The notes under the pieces are model-generated. The model saw nothing but the letters and a program-made list of their open reading frames with translations. It was not told the origin of the DNA and searched no databases. Source: Dentipellis sp. KUC8613 (Eukaryota > Basidiomycota > Agaricomycetes > Russulales > Hericiaceae). Taken from it: DNA of 18,212 bases. Below are positions 8,578-17,995 of the stretch, piece by piece (within the stretch, counting starts at the first letter, position 1; the number at the start of each line of letters is the position of its first letter). Both the position numbers and the translations under genes were made by a program. The stretch spans positions 1-18,212 of the forward strand of contig NSJX01000177.1 in assembly GCA_002286715.1 (NCBI GenBank). The letters run 5' to 3'.

Positions 8578-9724
8578 TTACAAGCTCCTTAACCCCCCCT
8601 TACCTGGATTTGCTGAGTGCCATGATTCAGTAGAGCTCGTCGGAGAGGACACAAGGATGCCGCCTGCTGAATCTGTATTGTCCCTTGAGCCTGTCACTGG
8701 TGATGTCTGGCGATCAGGACCCATCCCTTCAAACCCTTCGGCCCTCGGACGAAAGTAGTATGCCGACTTGGATAATGTGAGGGGCGGAGCTGCTCCAGGT
8801 GGTAGGGGGGCGGCAGCGGGAGTGTGTGATCGAGAGGGGTTATTAGGCCTCGCGAACGGGATAGAAGGCATGTACATATGGGATGCGAGCTCGCGAGAAG
8901 ACTTATCGTTGTCGCGGAGATTCATGTTGGAGGGAGCTGACGGTTCGTGACGTCCAGATCCAAGAGGCGCAAACCTGACCTTGCGAGATGCCGCCTGTAC
9001 GTTTGGTACGAGCTCATAGTGCGTTGGTAGGCTAATATTCGAAGAAGCGTTGCGACGAGTGTTCTCTCGAATCGCAAGGATAGAATGCTGAAGCCAATCG
9101 TGCAGTGCCTATGTCACACCAAGCGTTCGATATTCGATATTCAATCATCATGCTCACCATTTCGGTTCGCTGCTCCTCTTCTCGTCGTCTCAAGCACCTA
9201 CCCCACCACGCCCACCCCATGACCGCAGACAACGCAAGGATCACCCCTCCAACTGCCCCTCCAACAATCGCACCAATGGGTAGATCAGAGCGCACGGACG
9301 GATTTTGGAGCCCCGCCGTCGTAGATGAGCCTGGGGCCCATACAGTAGTCGTTACGACTTGTACACGACCGACGTTGCCTTGAGAATGACTTTCAAACAG
9401 GATGGTGGTCATGTCTGCGTGAGGATGATACGAACTGTCATCTGAGAATATAGCGTTGAAAAAGAAGCCTAGGCATAAACGCTGTTCTGGGAAAGAGCAG
9501 CTTTTTTGAGATTGCGCACAGGGTCCATGCCTCATCTGAGGCGAAAGGCCGGAAAAGCTCAGGAGTGCCTCCGAGTGAGCATGGGAAAACAGCGTGATCA
9601 CCATCGGGGAAATGAGCGATGGACCGGCCGGTGGACAAAATAGACGCCGAAGACGGCGGAAGATTTGAAAGCCGCGGAAGAGTTTGACTGGTGCACAGAG
9701 AGCGTCCAGGGGTGCGGAGCACAA
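8578..9724 (-). CDS. Single-pass transmembrane protein, unknown function; 5' end uncertain
   Basis: Two exons are clear: one ending at 9158 and 9108-8578 (TAA), joined over a 49-nt intron (9109-9157, GTGAGC...ACATAG) to read EEEQRTEM-ALHDWLQHS. The first carries VQVVTTTVWAPGSSTT, then a membrane segment, IGAIVGGAVGGVILALSAVM plus GWAWW, followed by basic RCLRRREEE. This suggests an outside N-terminus and a cytosolic tail. The tail is Pro/Ser-rich (PNNPSRSHTPAAAPLPPG). The layout, a Gly-rich membrane helix after a Ser/Thr-rich ectodomain, is common among basidiomycete surface proteins, but I recognise no named family. The ATG at 9724 is only the outermost in this frame; ATGs at 9604 and further in are possible, and upstream exons on the - strand up to about 9950 may exist (the text VIDDGDTI at about 9880 hints at an ectodomain). 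The gene is divergent from the transcription factor. Confidence 0.6.
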
Positions 9725-9754
9725 GACTCAAGTCGAATACCAGGGCGTACAGAG

Positions 9755-9774
9755 TATATATATATATATATATA
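9755..9774. repeat. (TA)10 microsatellite
   Basis: There are ten TA dinucleotides, followed by ATATAC. It lies in the region between the membrane protein and the transcription factor. It could act as a weak promoter element or simply be a hypervariable microsatellite. Confidence 0.9.
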
Positions 9775-9954
9775 ATATACATTCGTCAAAGCCAGATTCG
9801 CCGGCGTGTGGTATCTACCGTCTGCGGTCTTTGTGCCGTGCTCGCCCGGGCTCTCAATCGTGTCTCCATCATCTATCACCGTCCGATACAGCCGGCCGGC
9901 AGCCGGCAACTTGAAACGGTAAATCCATCGCTTCCCCGACGTCCCAACCATTCG

Positions 9955-10037
9955 TCCCTCCCCCGCTCTCTCCCCCACTCTCTCTCTCTCCCTTCTCCTC
10001 CTCTTCCTCCTCTTCCTCTCGGCCCCTGTTCTTTCTC
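9955..10037 (+). promoter_or_regulatory. Pyrimidine tract upstream of the transcription factor
   Basis: About 65 nt that are almost purely C and T (unbroken from 9978 to 10020: CTCTCTCTCTCCCTTCTCC and on) end 17 nt before the ATG at 10038. CT-rich tracts just upstream of the transcription or translation start are a known feature of filamentous fungal promoters. This one probably marks the core promoter or 5' leader of the factor. Confidence 0.55.
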
Positions 10038-13000
10038 ATGGAAAAAATGGACACTAATCCTCCGTCTCCGCCTGGGGGTGACACATTCGGGGATACCGAC
10101 AAACCACTGTCAGCTATCCTCCCTCAGTCATTCCGCCCTCTCTCATCATCTGTAACAGTGCAAAGCCCCCCGTTGTCAGAGGCGCGAGGGCTTGTACCGT
10201 CTGTCGTGCCGCCAAGGTACGTACTCGACTCGTGTATGCGCTTCTTCCCGATCTGAGTTTTTCTAGATGAAATGCGTTGGCGCCGAGGACGGAACGCAGC
10301 CGTGTCAGCGTTGTCGGCGCTCCAATTCAGAGTGCGTTGCTCTGTCATTATATGGCCTACTCTGGGTCTGAGCAGAATGATTAGGTGCATCTTTGAAAAA
10401 CACCGCAGAGGCCGCAAGCCGGGTTCCAAGTTAGTGTGTCTTCCGTTGACGATTCACCAAACTCAGTCTTTGTTGTTCAGATTATCTGAAGCTTCCAAAA
10501 TGTTGAGACGCTTGGAGAAGGGACTAAGCAGCGCCAAATTAAAGCAAGTGTCCGAAGCTAGCGCCAAGTCATCCAAACCTCTTGCCTCAGGTACAAACAG
10601 CGGTAGGCTAGAGGCGCCGCCCCACCAGTTACGACCTGGTGACCCGTATAGCACCCCCGGGTCCCAGTATTCTACTGAACTGCCTCCACTTGGTTCTTCC
10701 GCAGAGTGTAACGGCGACGATCCGCGTCATGGCCCACGGAATGTCGAAGAACAAGAAGATGATGGCGACCGAGGAGATGAGGGGATGTTTCCGGCCAAGC
10801 TCATCCGGAGGGAAAACCAACGTCAGCCTTTCTTCAAGACCATTCTCAACCCCGAACATGAGACCCCTGTGACATCCTCCTCTTCGGATAGAACACCGTC
10901 TTCCTCTTTCACGCCACCTACGACATCGGGCCCGCATTTACCAGGATTAGAAGATCCAGTAATTGCTGGTATCGTCGACGAAGCCTACGCTAAGGTTCTC
11001 TTTGACCTTGTCTTCTTGCGGTTGAACCCATTTATCAATCTCTTTGACCCTGCCTTACACTCCGTGGCATACGTACGCTCAAAATCACCTTTTCTGTTTA
11101 CAACCCTCATCATGGCGGGATGCAAGTTTTTCAAACCTGAAGCATACAAGGCCTGCCAAAAGTTGGCTCATGAATTTGCCGTACGTGCCTTTGCAGAGGG
11201 ATGGAAGAGTGTAGAAGTTGTACAGGCCTTCGCATGCTTGACATATTGGAAGGAGCCCGATGACACAGTAAGTCAAACCAGTATAATATACTGATTTCGG
11301 GGTGCTTATCAAGTTCAGCGAACATGGACATATATAGGCTACGTAAGGCTCCGTGCAACTCTGCGTTGGCATGTTGTAATGCTCATATTATGCAACCTAG
11401 GCGTGCCGCATGGCTGTCGAACTTTGTCTCAATCGCTACGTACCAAACCATCCTCCCAACGAAACCGATCTTCAATTGCACGAACGACGAAACCGTGAAC
11501 GAACGTATCTTGTCCTTTTCGTCCATGACCGGAGTTTGAGTATGCAGACTGGCCGGCAATGGATGCTTCCTGAGGTGCCGTATAATCCTCCCTTGTTTTC
11601 ATATAGCACTGTTAGAACCTCCCACACGTAGGACGACCTCGTGAGGCATTCAACTACTTGGCACGAGGAAGGTAGTTCGCCAATTCGCCCCGAGGACGTC
11701 ATCGTTGCTGCGTTTGTTCAGCTTCGTCGTCTTGCCGTAAGCCGGACGTTCACTTGGAATCCATTACTTTTTTGCTCATCATAAGTGGTCTGCAGGCAGA
11801 GCCGACCGACGTATTTTACCTCCACAAAGGCGTAGCGGGAGCGGCACATAACGACGTCAATCAGGAAGTCCTATTGCGCAATTGCAACGGAAAGCTTACG
11901 CAATGGATGGAAACCTGGCAGCACGAAATGCGCCGGGCAAATGGAGAATTATTTCATTTCGCCTTCCTCAGTTTTTTTCGTCTGCACGTTCGACTCTTTC
12001 TCAACAGCTTTGGAATCCAAGCATCCATGTCACCGGTGGGTACCTTGCAATCCACTTCTTTGACCCCACCGCTCAAGTATGTTTTGGTGGATAGCAAAGT
12101 CGTACGTCACCTAGTCTACAGGCTCTCTCAGCATGCTACACTAGTGCCTTGGAAAACCTATCGATTGTGGCCAAAGAATTTGCGTCCATGAGTATGCTGG
12201 TACGTATCGAGGTTATACGTGTCAAATGAGACATTGACTGTCCTATAGCGCTATGGCCAAGATTCCATCACAGTGGCAACCGCCTACTCGGCCGTCTTCC
12301 TTCTCAAAGTGTGTGATGAGAGCTTCTTCGAGCGCACACTCTCACTCTCTTTTAGCTCCTCCGCAGTTCAAACACTCTGGCTGAATTGCATGAAGGTGCT
12401 ACAAACGAGATACATTCAATCATTTCTAAGACAGCCGATGCCTACGAAGAAGCATCCAGCGTGTCGCCCGTATCGAGCAGTGCAGCTGCCTATCATGCTC
12501 GCTTCCTTCGGGGCCTCGTTGCTCAAGACATATTCAAGGCACGGCAGAATCAATCCTTGAACCAAATACAAGCAGCACATGCAATAGAAACCGACACGCA
12601 ATATGAGGAAACCAACAAAGACATTTGCATGTCGTGTGCGTACCCTCCCTTCCAATGACGCCTGTATTACTACCATGCGCTTGTCATCACTCAGCTCATT
12701 AACATGACCTTCCTCCTATCTTTCTGACACTGTTGTTTCACAGCCTCTCACACCAACTCGTTCAACAGTAGTCAAGTTGGGAATGCCCCTCTTTCTTCGG
12801 CCGTACCTCCTCATTCGACGACCACGCCACCTCAAATGTACCCCCAGCGGATGGTTGAACAGGAACACTCGCGAAGTTTCCATTTCCCCGCATCGCCTCG
12901 CGTACCTGCCCCGCCATCTCTCCCGTCGTATAGATATCCTCCAGGTTCAGTTCCTGGTCCAGCTGATCTTGGCTCCTGTAACTTGCGTTCTCCCAATAGC

Positions 13001-13414
13001 GGTATCAAGGGAAATCCTGTGTCGCACTCGACTTATAGTCCTCAAGAAAATCAAGAAACAAGCACGTATCCATATGCAGCACCAGCATCCACTGCTCAAG
13101 CATATCACACGGCCCAGCAATCTCCATCTTCAGAACTTGACATGCGATACTGGAATAACATGTTCCGCGAACTTGGATTTGGAGATAATATTGAATCGAC
13201 GCAGAACCAGAGCCTCAATGCTGTTTCTGTTTATGCGCATAGTGCCGCTGTCATTACCAACAGCGGTGGGCCTGGTACCACAGCTTCAGGAGGAATTGGT
13301 GGTGGGGGCTATGGCTCAGAAATGGCTTCGGTGCCACCAGGGTCAAGATACGGGAGAAATCCATCAGCGTCATACGCATCTCAGGGGCACTATGCATTTT
13401 CAGCCATGCAATAG
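10038..13414 (+). CDS. Zn2Cys6 fungal-type transcription factor
   Basis: This is a sequence-specific nuclear regulator; its targets are unknown. I place 13 exons: 10038-10077, 10128-10216, 10267-10331, 10385-10429, 10481-11267, 11319-11342, 11401-11574, 11632-11736, 11796-12035, 12122-12199, 12249-12308, 12356-12635 and 12744-13414. They give one open frame of 885 residues. Cys36, 39, 46, 56, 59 and 66 form CX2CX6CX9CX2CX6C (ACTVCRAAKMKC...CQRCRRSNSEC), followed by a basic linker, HRRGRKPGSK, and a dimerisation-like helix, LSEASKMLRRLEKGL. Residues about 100-235 are acidic and Ser/Pro-rich. A fungal-transcription-factor middle homology region starts near 236 (FLRLNPFINLFDPALHS...ACRMAVELCLNRY). 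The tail from about 665 is rich in Ser, Pro, Tyr and Gly and may activate transcription. The 86-nt intron at 12036-12121 and the 108-nt one at 12636-12743 are the least certain. Confidence 0.88.
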
Positions 13415-13596
13415 CACAATCAACTGTGTACAATATTTGTTCTTTGTTATATGTAGTGGATCTCTAGAATCCTGACAACAGTCTCTGATCCCTTGGAAAA
13501 TATGCCTTCTTTGTTCTATAGAAAATGATAGTAATCTGTCAGTAGACTGGTACATATTTAACTTTGTCTGCAAAAACAAACCTTACTATTAAGATG
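13415..13596. terminator. 3' flank of the transcription factor
   Basis: AT-rich DNA (ACAATATTTGTTCTTTGTTA) follows the TAG directly and is a plausible 3' UTR and polyadenylation zone. No AATAAA is seen. Repeat-like sequence begins by 13597. Confidence 0.3.
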
Positions 13597-14370
13597 CAGC
13601 CATGAATCACTTCTAATTAGAGAGAGTTCACAGATGTGTCAAAAGTCTGAATCACATAAACAGGAAGTGCTTTCCCATGCTCTGCCACATCTGATCACTT
13701 CCTGACAAGTTCATTTTCTGTACTAGTGAGGAGTGGGCTGGCAAGCAGCAGGTTCTGATTCATCTGAACTAGTTGGGAGTGGGCCATCACATGTGCGGCA
13801 GGATCTGATTCAGCCAGGGGGGTTATTTCATCTCAGCAAATACTAATGAGTTCTTGATTTTATTATATACCCAAGTGTAATAATGAACATGAAATATCCC
13901 CCCCCCCTCAGTTTGAGGTGCATTGGGCAAAACTTTCAAGGAAAAATATAAATTTGGTGGTCTGCAAAGTGCACATTTGTGAATCAATACTGTTTCAACA
14001 TCCTATGCTATTGAATTTGAGAGCTGCAGACAGCTTCGAAAAATGTGAATAAATCATGAAAGCTCCATACTGTATGCTTCTATAAGGCTGTAGAATCTCA
14101 GATCAATTGGTTGCATTCCAAGATCTACATAAAATAAATACCATCATTGCATCCCCTTGCACTATAAGTACAGACTGTAGTAAAAACATGATCTCACAGC
14201 CAGTAAAATCTCATCATACTTCCCTATAACTACAAGCCATAGTAAAAACTATTCTGATTCAGCCATGAATCACTTTTAATTAGACACACTTGCAGGTCGT
14301 GTCATCCACTTTTAATCGTACAAACAGGAAATGAATTCCCACAATCTTTTTGACACGTCAAACACTGGCT
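13597..14370. repeat. Diverged direct repeats in AT-rich DNA
   Basis: CAGCCATGAATCACTTCTAA (13597 onward) recurs at 14260 with one difference. The likeness continues for about 100 bp with gaps: TTAG, GTGTCA, AAACAGGAA, TTCCCA, then about 20 bp more. The offset is 663 bp. Within the interval there are smaller duplications: CTATAAGTACAGACTGTAGTAAAAAC near 14162 beside CTATAACTACAAGCCATAGTAAAAAC near 14223, and TCTGATTCA words near 13754, 13803 and 14253. No open frame is present. The pair could be the ends of a small non-autonomous element or old tandem duplications. Confidence 0.6.
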
Positions 14371-14476
14371 GTGACTTCAAATTTATAGCTGACCAGACTT
14401 CTATAATGATCCTTCAACAAATTTTTTGATTCAGGTAGAACATTTGATTGTGTAAAAAAAAGAAATTGAAATTTCT

Positions 14477-14962
14477 ATGAATGTATATAGTCTACATGGT
14501 AACAACTGGGACCCTCAAAGCCTTTGGGACATGACACGTGAATCAGTCATTGCTAGGGCACGTGGCACAATGACAAGGTGCACTGGCAGCAACTTAGAGG
14601 GTGGGGCGGTGAGAGAGCGTGCTGCCTGCGCCATTGCTAGGGCATGCGCAGCAGCGACACACCTAGTGAGGCTGCCAGACCGCAGGTCTGCCGCTGGTGA
14701 GAGGGCGCGTGGGATGGCGAGCTGGCGCGCAGCGCAGTGACACAGCACGCAGGTGCCGACATGGTGGGTGGAGCTGCCAGACAGCGGGAGGTGGCTGCAC
14801 ACGGATCCAGACGGCGTGGTGTGGCACAATGTTGGGACCAAGCCCGCTTGGCTTGGGCCTCTACCCGAACAACCCCTCAGGGATAACAACCCTGGGACAG
14901 AGTGGTTGTCTGAGAAGACACACACAAGGATGAAGGTCACATGATAAGCAGTAGGATTCGAG
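14477..14962 (+). other. Compositionally distinct stretch with a small unassigned frame
   Basis: The base composition jumps from AT-rich to GC-rich at about 14510. A + frame at 14753-14944 reads ...VELPDSGRWLHTDPDGVVWHNV... and ends in a stop at 14944. It looks more protein-like than the surrounding frames, but I do not recognise it and it has no clear start or splice context. It may be a remnant of a retrotransposon gag-like frame. TGTTGGGACC near 14830 could be an LTR-type start, but I could not find a matching end. Confidence 0.3.
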
Positions 14963-15000
14963 AGTTGTTGGGTAGGTCTACTTAGAAGTAGACAACAACT
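14963..15000. repeat. Interrupted palindrome
   Basis: GTCTACTT-AG-AAGTAGAC (14976-14993) is a perfect 8-bp stem with a 2-nt centre. It is extended by AGTTGTT on the left (14963-14969) and AACAACT on the right (14994-15000), leaving a 6-nt bulge (GGGTAG) on one side. Confidence 0.75.
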
Positions 15001-15087
15001 TAGGAGACTAAGCGTAAGGACTACTGTAGCCTACTGCCCTGCTTATATACTAGTAAACTAAATATAGTACTTGGATGAGTAATCCAT

Positions 15088-15180
15088 CAGTGCACATCAG
15101 TGTACAATGAGTAAGCAAATAGTGTACAGTAGTGCACACCAGTGCATGTCAGTGTCCATCATAGTGTACAGTAGTGAACG
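15088..15180. repeat. Short-period array of AGTGYACA-type words
   Basis: About eight degenerate copies of a roughly 10-bp word (CAGTGCACAT, CAGTGTACAA, AGTGTACAGT, AGTGCACACC, AGTGCATGTC, AGTGTCCATC, AGTGTACAGT, AGTGAACG). Such arrays occur in LTR enhancers and in ordinary microsatellites; nothing here decides between them. Confidence 0.65.
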
Positions 15181-15201
15181 CTATGAATAGCTCAAGAAGT
15201 A

Positions 15202-15263
15202 TGATGTCATGGGTCTAGACTTGTGATGTCATAAGTCTAGACTGGTGATGTCATGGGTCTGGA
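15202..15263. repeat. 22-bp tandem repeat, 2.8 copies
   Basis: TGATGTCATGGGTCTAGACT begins the unit. Copies run 15202-15223 and 15224-15245, with a partial copy at 15246-15263. The differences are GG to AA in the second copy and single bases elsewhere. Each unit starts with TGATGTCA, which resembles a CREB/ATF-type half-palindrome and contains ATGTCAT. Confidence 0.85.
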
Positions 15264-15700
15264 TCAATAAGATAAGCAAAAATAACTGTCCTTTGTAAGC
15301 TCTGATAAGCCCTTGATAACCCTTATCCAGCAGGGTCATGTGCTTGCTCTGGGTCATAACACACAAGAGTGTGGCGCGGCGACCTGGCAAGGCGCGAGAG
15401 GGTTGCCAGGGGGTTGTGAGGGTGTGTTGGGGAGCAATACAGCGCCACGACGCGCCAGAGAGCAATGTGGGTGCACCGTGGGGCACGAAAGGGCGTGACG
15501 GGGAGCGACGAGGAGCGAGGCGGTGGTCTAGATGGTGTGACACAGCACAACACGGCGCCATGGCGCGCCACATGGCGCAATGAGGCATGAGAGGTCCCGA
15601 GAGAGTGGCATGCGGCATGGCAGGGGTCCAGACAATGTAGTGTGGCGCACAAGTGCAGCAAGGCAATGTTGCACAGCATGAGGGGGTCGCTACATCTGAA
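15264..15700. other. GC-rich low-complexity stretch, no gene
   Basis: From about 15360 the sequence is made of GGCGC, GGTGTG and CATGGCGC words, resembling the blocks at 4430-5217 and 16050-16958. Frames open on both strands (- 15229-15666, + 15338-15583) have no domain and are read as compositional. A plain AATAAA lies at about 15705. Confidence 0.45.
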
Positions 15701-16049
15701 AAAATAAAGATTTATATAGCCACCACTGTGGTTATGTATGCTATCTGTCCTATGAAATAAGATGCCCAGCTATGGAAGACTCCATAGCAGCCATAGCAAC
15801 CATAGCTGACAGGAGCATTTCTATAGCAGTGGTGAACATCTTTATAGCAACTATAGGCTATGTAATATCTCTCAAGGATCCATAGCCTTGTATAGCTACA
15901 ACTACATCTATGTTACTTATGTACTCACTGCCCATATGCCCAAGCTTCATTTGTTATATTTCTTCACTGATGGCTTAGAGTACATATTAAATAGATCTGC
16001 AGTGTTATACAAACTAGATACACTAATTGAGTAATACAGGTGATGGCAG
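15701..16049. repeat. AT-rich stretch with CTATAGCA/CCATAGCA words
   Basis: CCATAGCAGCCATAGCAACCATAGCT (about 15782-15807), CTATAGCAG (15831), TATAGCAACTATAGGCTATG (15843 onward) and CCATAGCC (15880) repeat a motif shared with the 20-bp array at 6761-6930. TCCATAGCAGCCATAGCA is identical in both places (15781-15798 and 6865-6882). This suggests the same repeat family lies beside both GC-rich blocks. No gene is seen. Confidence 0.55.
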
Positions 16050-16958
16050 AGTAAGTGCATGATGGAGGGTGCAGGTGTGCGGGCGCAGGGGCAGTGCGGG
16101 TGCGAGAAGAACATGGCGGCACGATGGAGCGACGTCCCGACGAGGGCGCACAGGCGATGGCGCGACAAGGGCATGCCAGCACAACAGCACGACAATGGCG
16201 TGCCGGCGCGACGGCATGAGGGCGCGACGAGGGCGAGATGGCGCAACGAGGGTGAGATGGCGCAACGAGGGTGAGATGGCGCGACAATGGCGAGATGGCG
16301 CGACAATGGCGCGAAGGTGCCTGGGCCAACGAGGGGGCGTTGGTGTGAGAAGGGCGCGAGGGTGTGACGATGGCGTGGTGATGCAACACCCGAGAAGGGC
16401 ATTATGAGGGTGCGTGGGCGCGATGGCCCGAAGAGGGTGCAACGAGGAGGGGACGACGAAGGCGGGGGCGGGGGCGGGAAGGGTGAGAGGGGTGCGACCG
16501 CGCAACGAGGGCATGCGGGTGCGATGGACCGACATCGTGAAGAGAGGTTTGGCGGCGTGAAAGCACGAGGAGAGCGCGCCGGCGCGATGATGCGACGACG
16601 GCGCGCGAGAGATGGGCAAGACGGGCACGACGGCGCAAGAGCGTGACGGTGCAAGGAGGGCATGAGGACGCGTGTGTGCAACGGGGTTGTGACGAGGACG
16701 CGCGTGCACGATGACAGCGGGCATGAGACATGCGAAACGGGCGCAAGAAGGGCGCAAGGAGGCGCGAGAAGGGCGTGAGGGCTCGGGGCGCGAACCCGAG
16801 GGACACGGGAGGGCGAGGACGCGCACACGAGAGAAGACGTGGGCGGGAGAGGTAAGGAGGGGGTGACAGTGACGAGGGACTGGGGTCGTAGAGGGTGACG
16901 TCGTCAGTGATAGGGCAGCGGTGACTTGGCTGGCGACGCAGGGCTACAGAGAAGGGAC
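16050..16958. repeat. GC-rich low-complexity block, copy 2, with a 19-bp tandem array
   Basis: It has the same G-over-C skew and word content as 4430-5217. It includes four 19-bp tandem units at 16233-16251, 16252-16270, 16271-16289 and 16290-16308 (GTGAGATGGCGCAACGAGG type; the last two end GCGACAATG). Frames run open through most of it on the - strand (16828 to 15947, 16826 to 16023), but they encode Arg/Pro/Ser/His/Ala monotony and overlap one another. I do not call genes here. Confidence 0.75.
16464..16483 (+). other. Potential G-quadruplex motif
   Basis: G runs of 5, 5, 3 and 3 are separated by C, C and AA. This satisfies the classic four-run, short-loop pattern and is the strongest such motif in the window. 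Confidence 0.6.
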
Positions 16959-17605
16959 GGCGTCAGTAGGTCATGCTGAAACACGCTCAGCGTGTCGACG
17001 AAGCGACATACCTATGGCTGCGGCTCAGCCCCTCTCCTCACTGTCTCCATGACGATGGCAACGATGCTTGCGAGGACGGATATGGTAGTGAGACGATGGG
17101 CAGAAAAGGAAGTGGGTGTGGGGGCGGGAGAGCGTTGGCAGAAGAGGGAAGTGACAAGTCGTGTCTCCAGTGGCGACAGGCTTCGGTAGTTGCCGCGAGC
17201 CGTTCCTCGACTACTCGAGTTCGTCCTCGAGAGTGCAATTTAATTCTTTTATTCTTGAGTAAATTCACAAAAAGTGCTACAGGTATAACGTATAGTACAT
17301 ACAGATATCAGAGCGAACAACAAATTCATCAGCCTGGAAAGCTCAGATCAGTCTCGTGAATTAATGGTCAGTGGCCCTTTGCCACCTTTGGACAATGCGA
17401 CTTATGCAAAGTATGGTGCACTGACGGTCTTTGAGCATTCCATTACTGAGAACTTGGCCAAGTATTTCATAAATTTCAGCGTATGTTAATAATGCATTCT
17501 TATACTTCTCAGAATAATCTCCTATTTTACTGAAAAATCTTTCACGCTGTACATTCGATTTGACGCTGGACCGCGCGCCACACGGATGTCGCCGACGGGC
17601 GCTGT
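16959..17605. repeat. Dispersed repeat, copy 2 (about 647 bp)
   Basis: This is the partner of 5218-5850, in the same orientation and 11,741 bp away. On the - strand, 17642-17361 is an open frame of 93 codons. It contains RFFSKIGDYSEKYKNALL, TYAEIYEILGQVLSNGMLKDRQC and a stop at 17361-17363. In copy 1 the same stretch reads DYSE...YE.YE..G...N.MLKD.QYTIF but has an internal TAA. Parts of the frame are conserved as protein-like text in both copies, so this may be the end of a transposon protein that I cannot name. Confidence 0.75.
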
Positions 17606-17781
17606 CAAGGGCGCTGGAATGGGAACACGAGTTGCCACCCAAGTCACCACAACAACAACCAAGAGAGACTGAGGGGAGAGTGACAGACGAGTGCAGCGCA
17701 GAGGCAGGTGTATTCCAGCTACCTATGGGGTACAGACGAAGAGGACAGTCTAGGGAATCAGCTACTGGGGCATGGACTATA
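17606..17781. other. Spacer between dispersed repeat and LTR, no gene
   Basis: This is purine-rich DNA with ACAACAACAACC and GAGAGACTGAGGGGAGAG, sitting just outside the candidate LTR. If the LTR boundary is right, the last 5 bp (CTATA, 17777-17781) would be one half of the target duplication. Confidence 0.35.
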
Positions 17782-17995
17782 TGTGACAGGAGAAACTAGT
17801 GGGTTGCGAGAGTAAAGTAGTCCGAACAGGGAAACAATGGGATGATGCAATGATGGTGCGATCTGGTGGGAAAAAGGAATGGGAATCACATGGGAAGGTA
17901 TGCTGTGCACTGGGGACCCGGCTCTTGCACTGCAGTAGGACTCCGGGCCTTGATGGCCTGGACCAAGTCCAGCAAAAATGGAACGACCCGTAACA
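17782..17995 (-). mobile_element. Candidate 3' LTR of a Ty3/Gypsy element
   Basis: On the - strand a polypurine tract, AAAGAGGGGG (18008-17999), is followed by TGA and then TGTTACGGG at 17995, a typical LTR start. On the left, TGTGACAGG begins at 17782 on the + strand, so the ends form an imperfect inverted repeat (7 of 9 positions) of the TG...CA type. The resulting LTR of 214 bp is short but within the known range. The partner LTR lies outside the window, so neither the LTR identity nor the target duplication can be tested here. The right boundary is better supported than the left. Confidence 0.5.

Noticed and set aside
14830..15692. Complete solo LTR from TGTTGGGACC to GTCGCTACA
   Set aside because: The ends do not form a convincing inverted repeat and I found no matching target duplication, so I kept it only as a possibility.
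16233..16308. Possible CRISPR-like array
   Set aside because: The 19-bp units are directly adjacent with no unique spacers, and the setting is a eukaryotic genome; it is a plain tandem repeat.
15947..16828. Long - strand frame of 293 codons, and a second overlapping one (16023-16826)
   Set aside because: Same reasons: low-complexity composition, tandem repeats inside, no recognisable domain, and two long frames on one strand over the same DNA.
5218..17605. The two 640-bp repeats as LTRs of one giant element carrying the gene core
   Set aside because: The copies are clearly diverged from each other, the interval holds an ordinary housekeeping gene (MIC19), and no retroviral coding or primer-binding site is seen beside copy 1.
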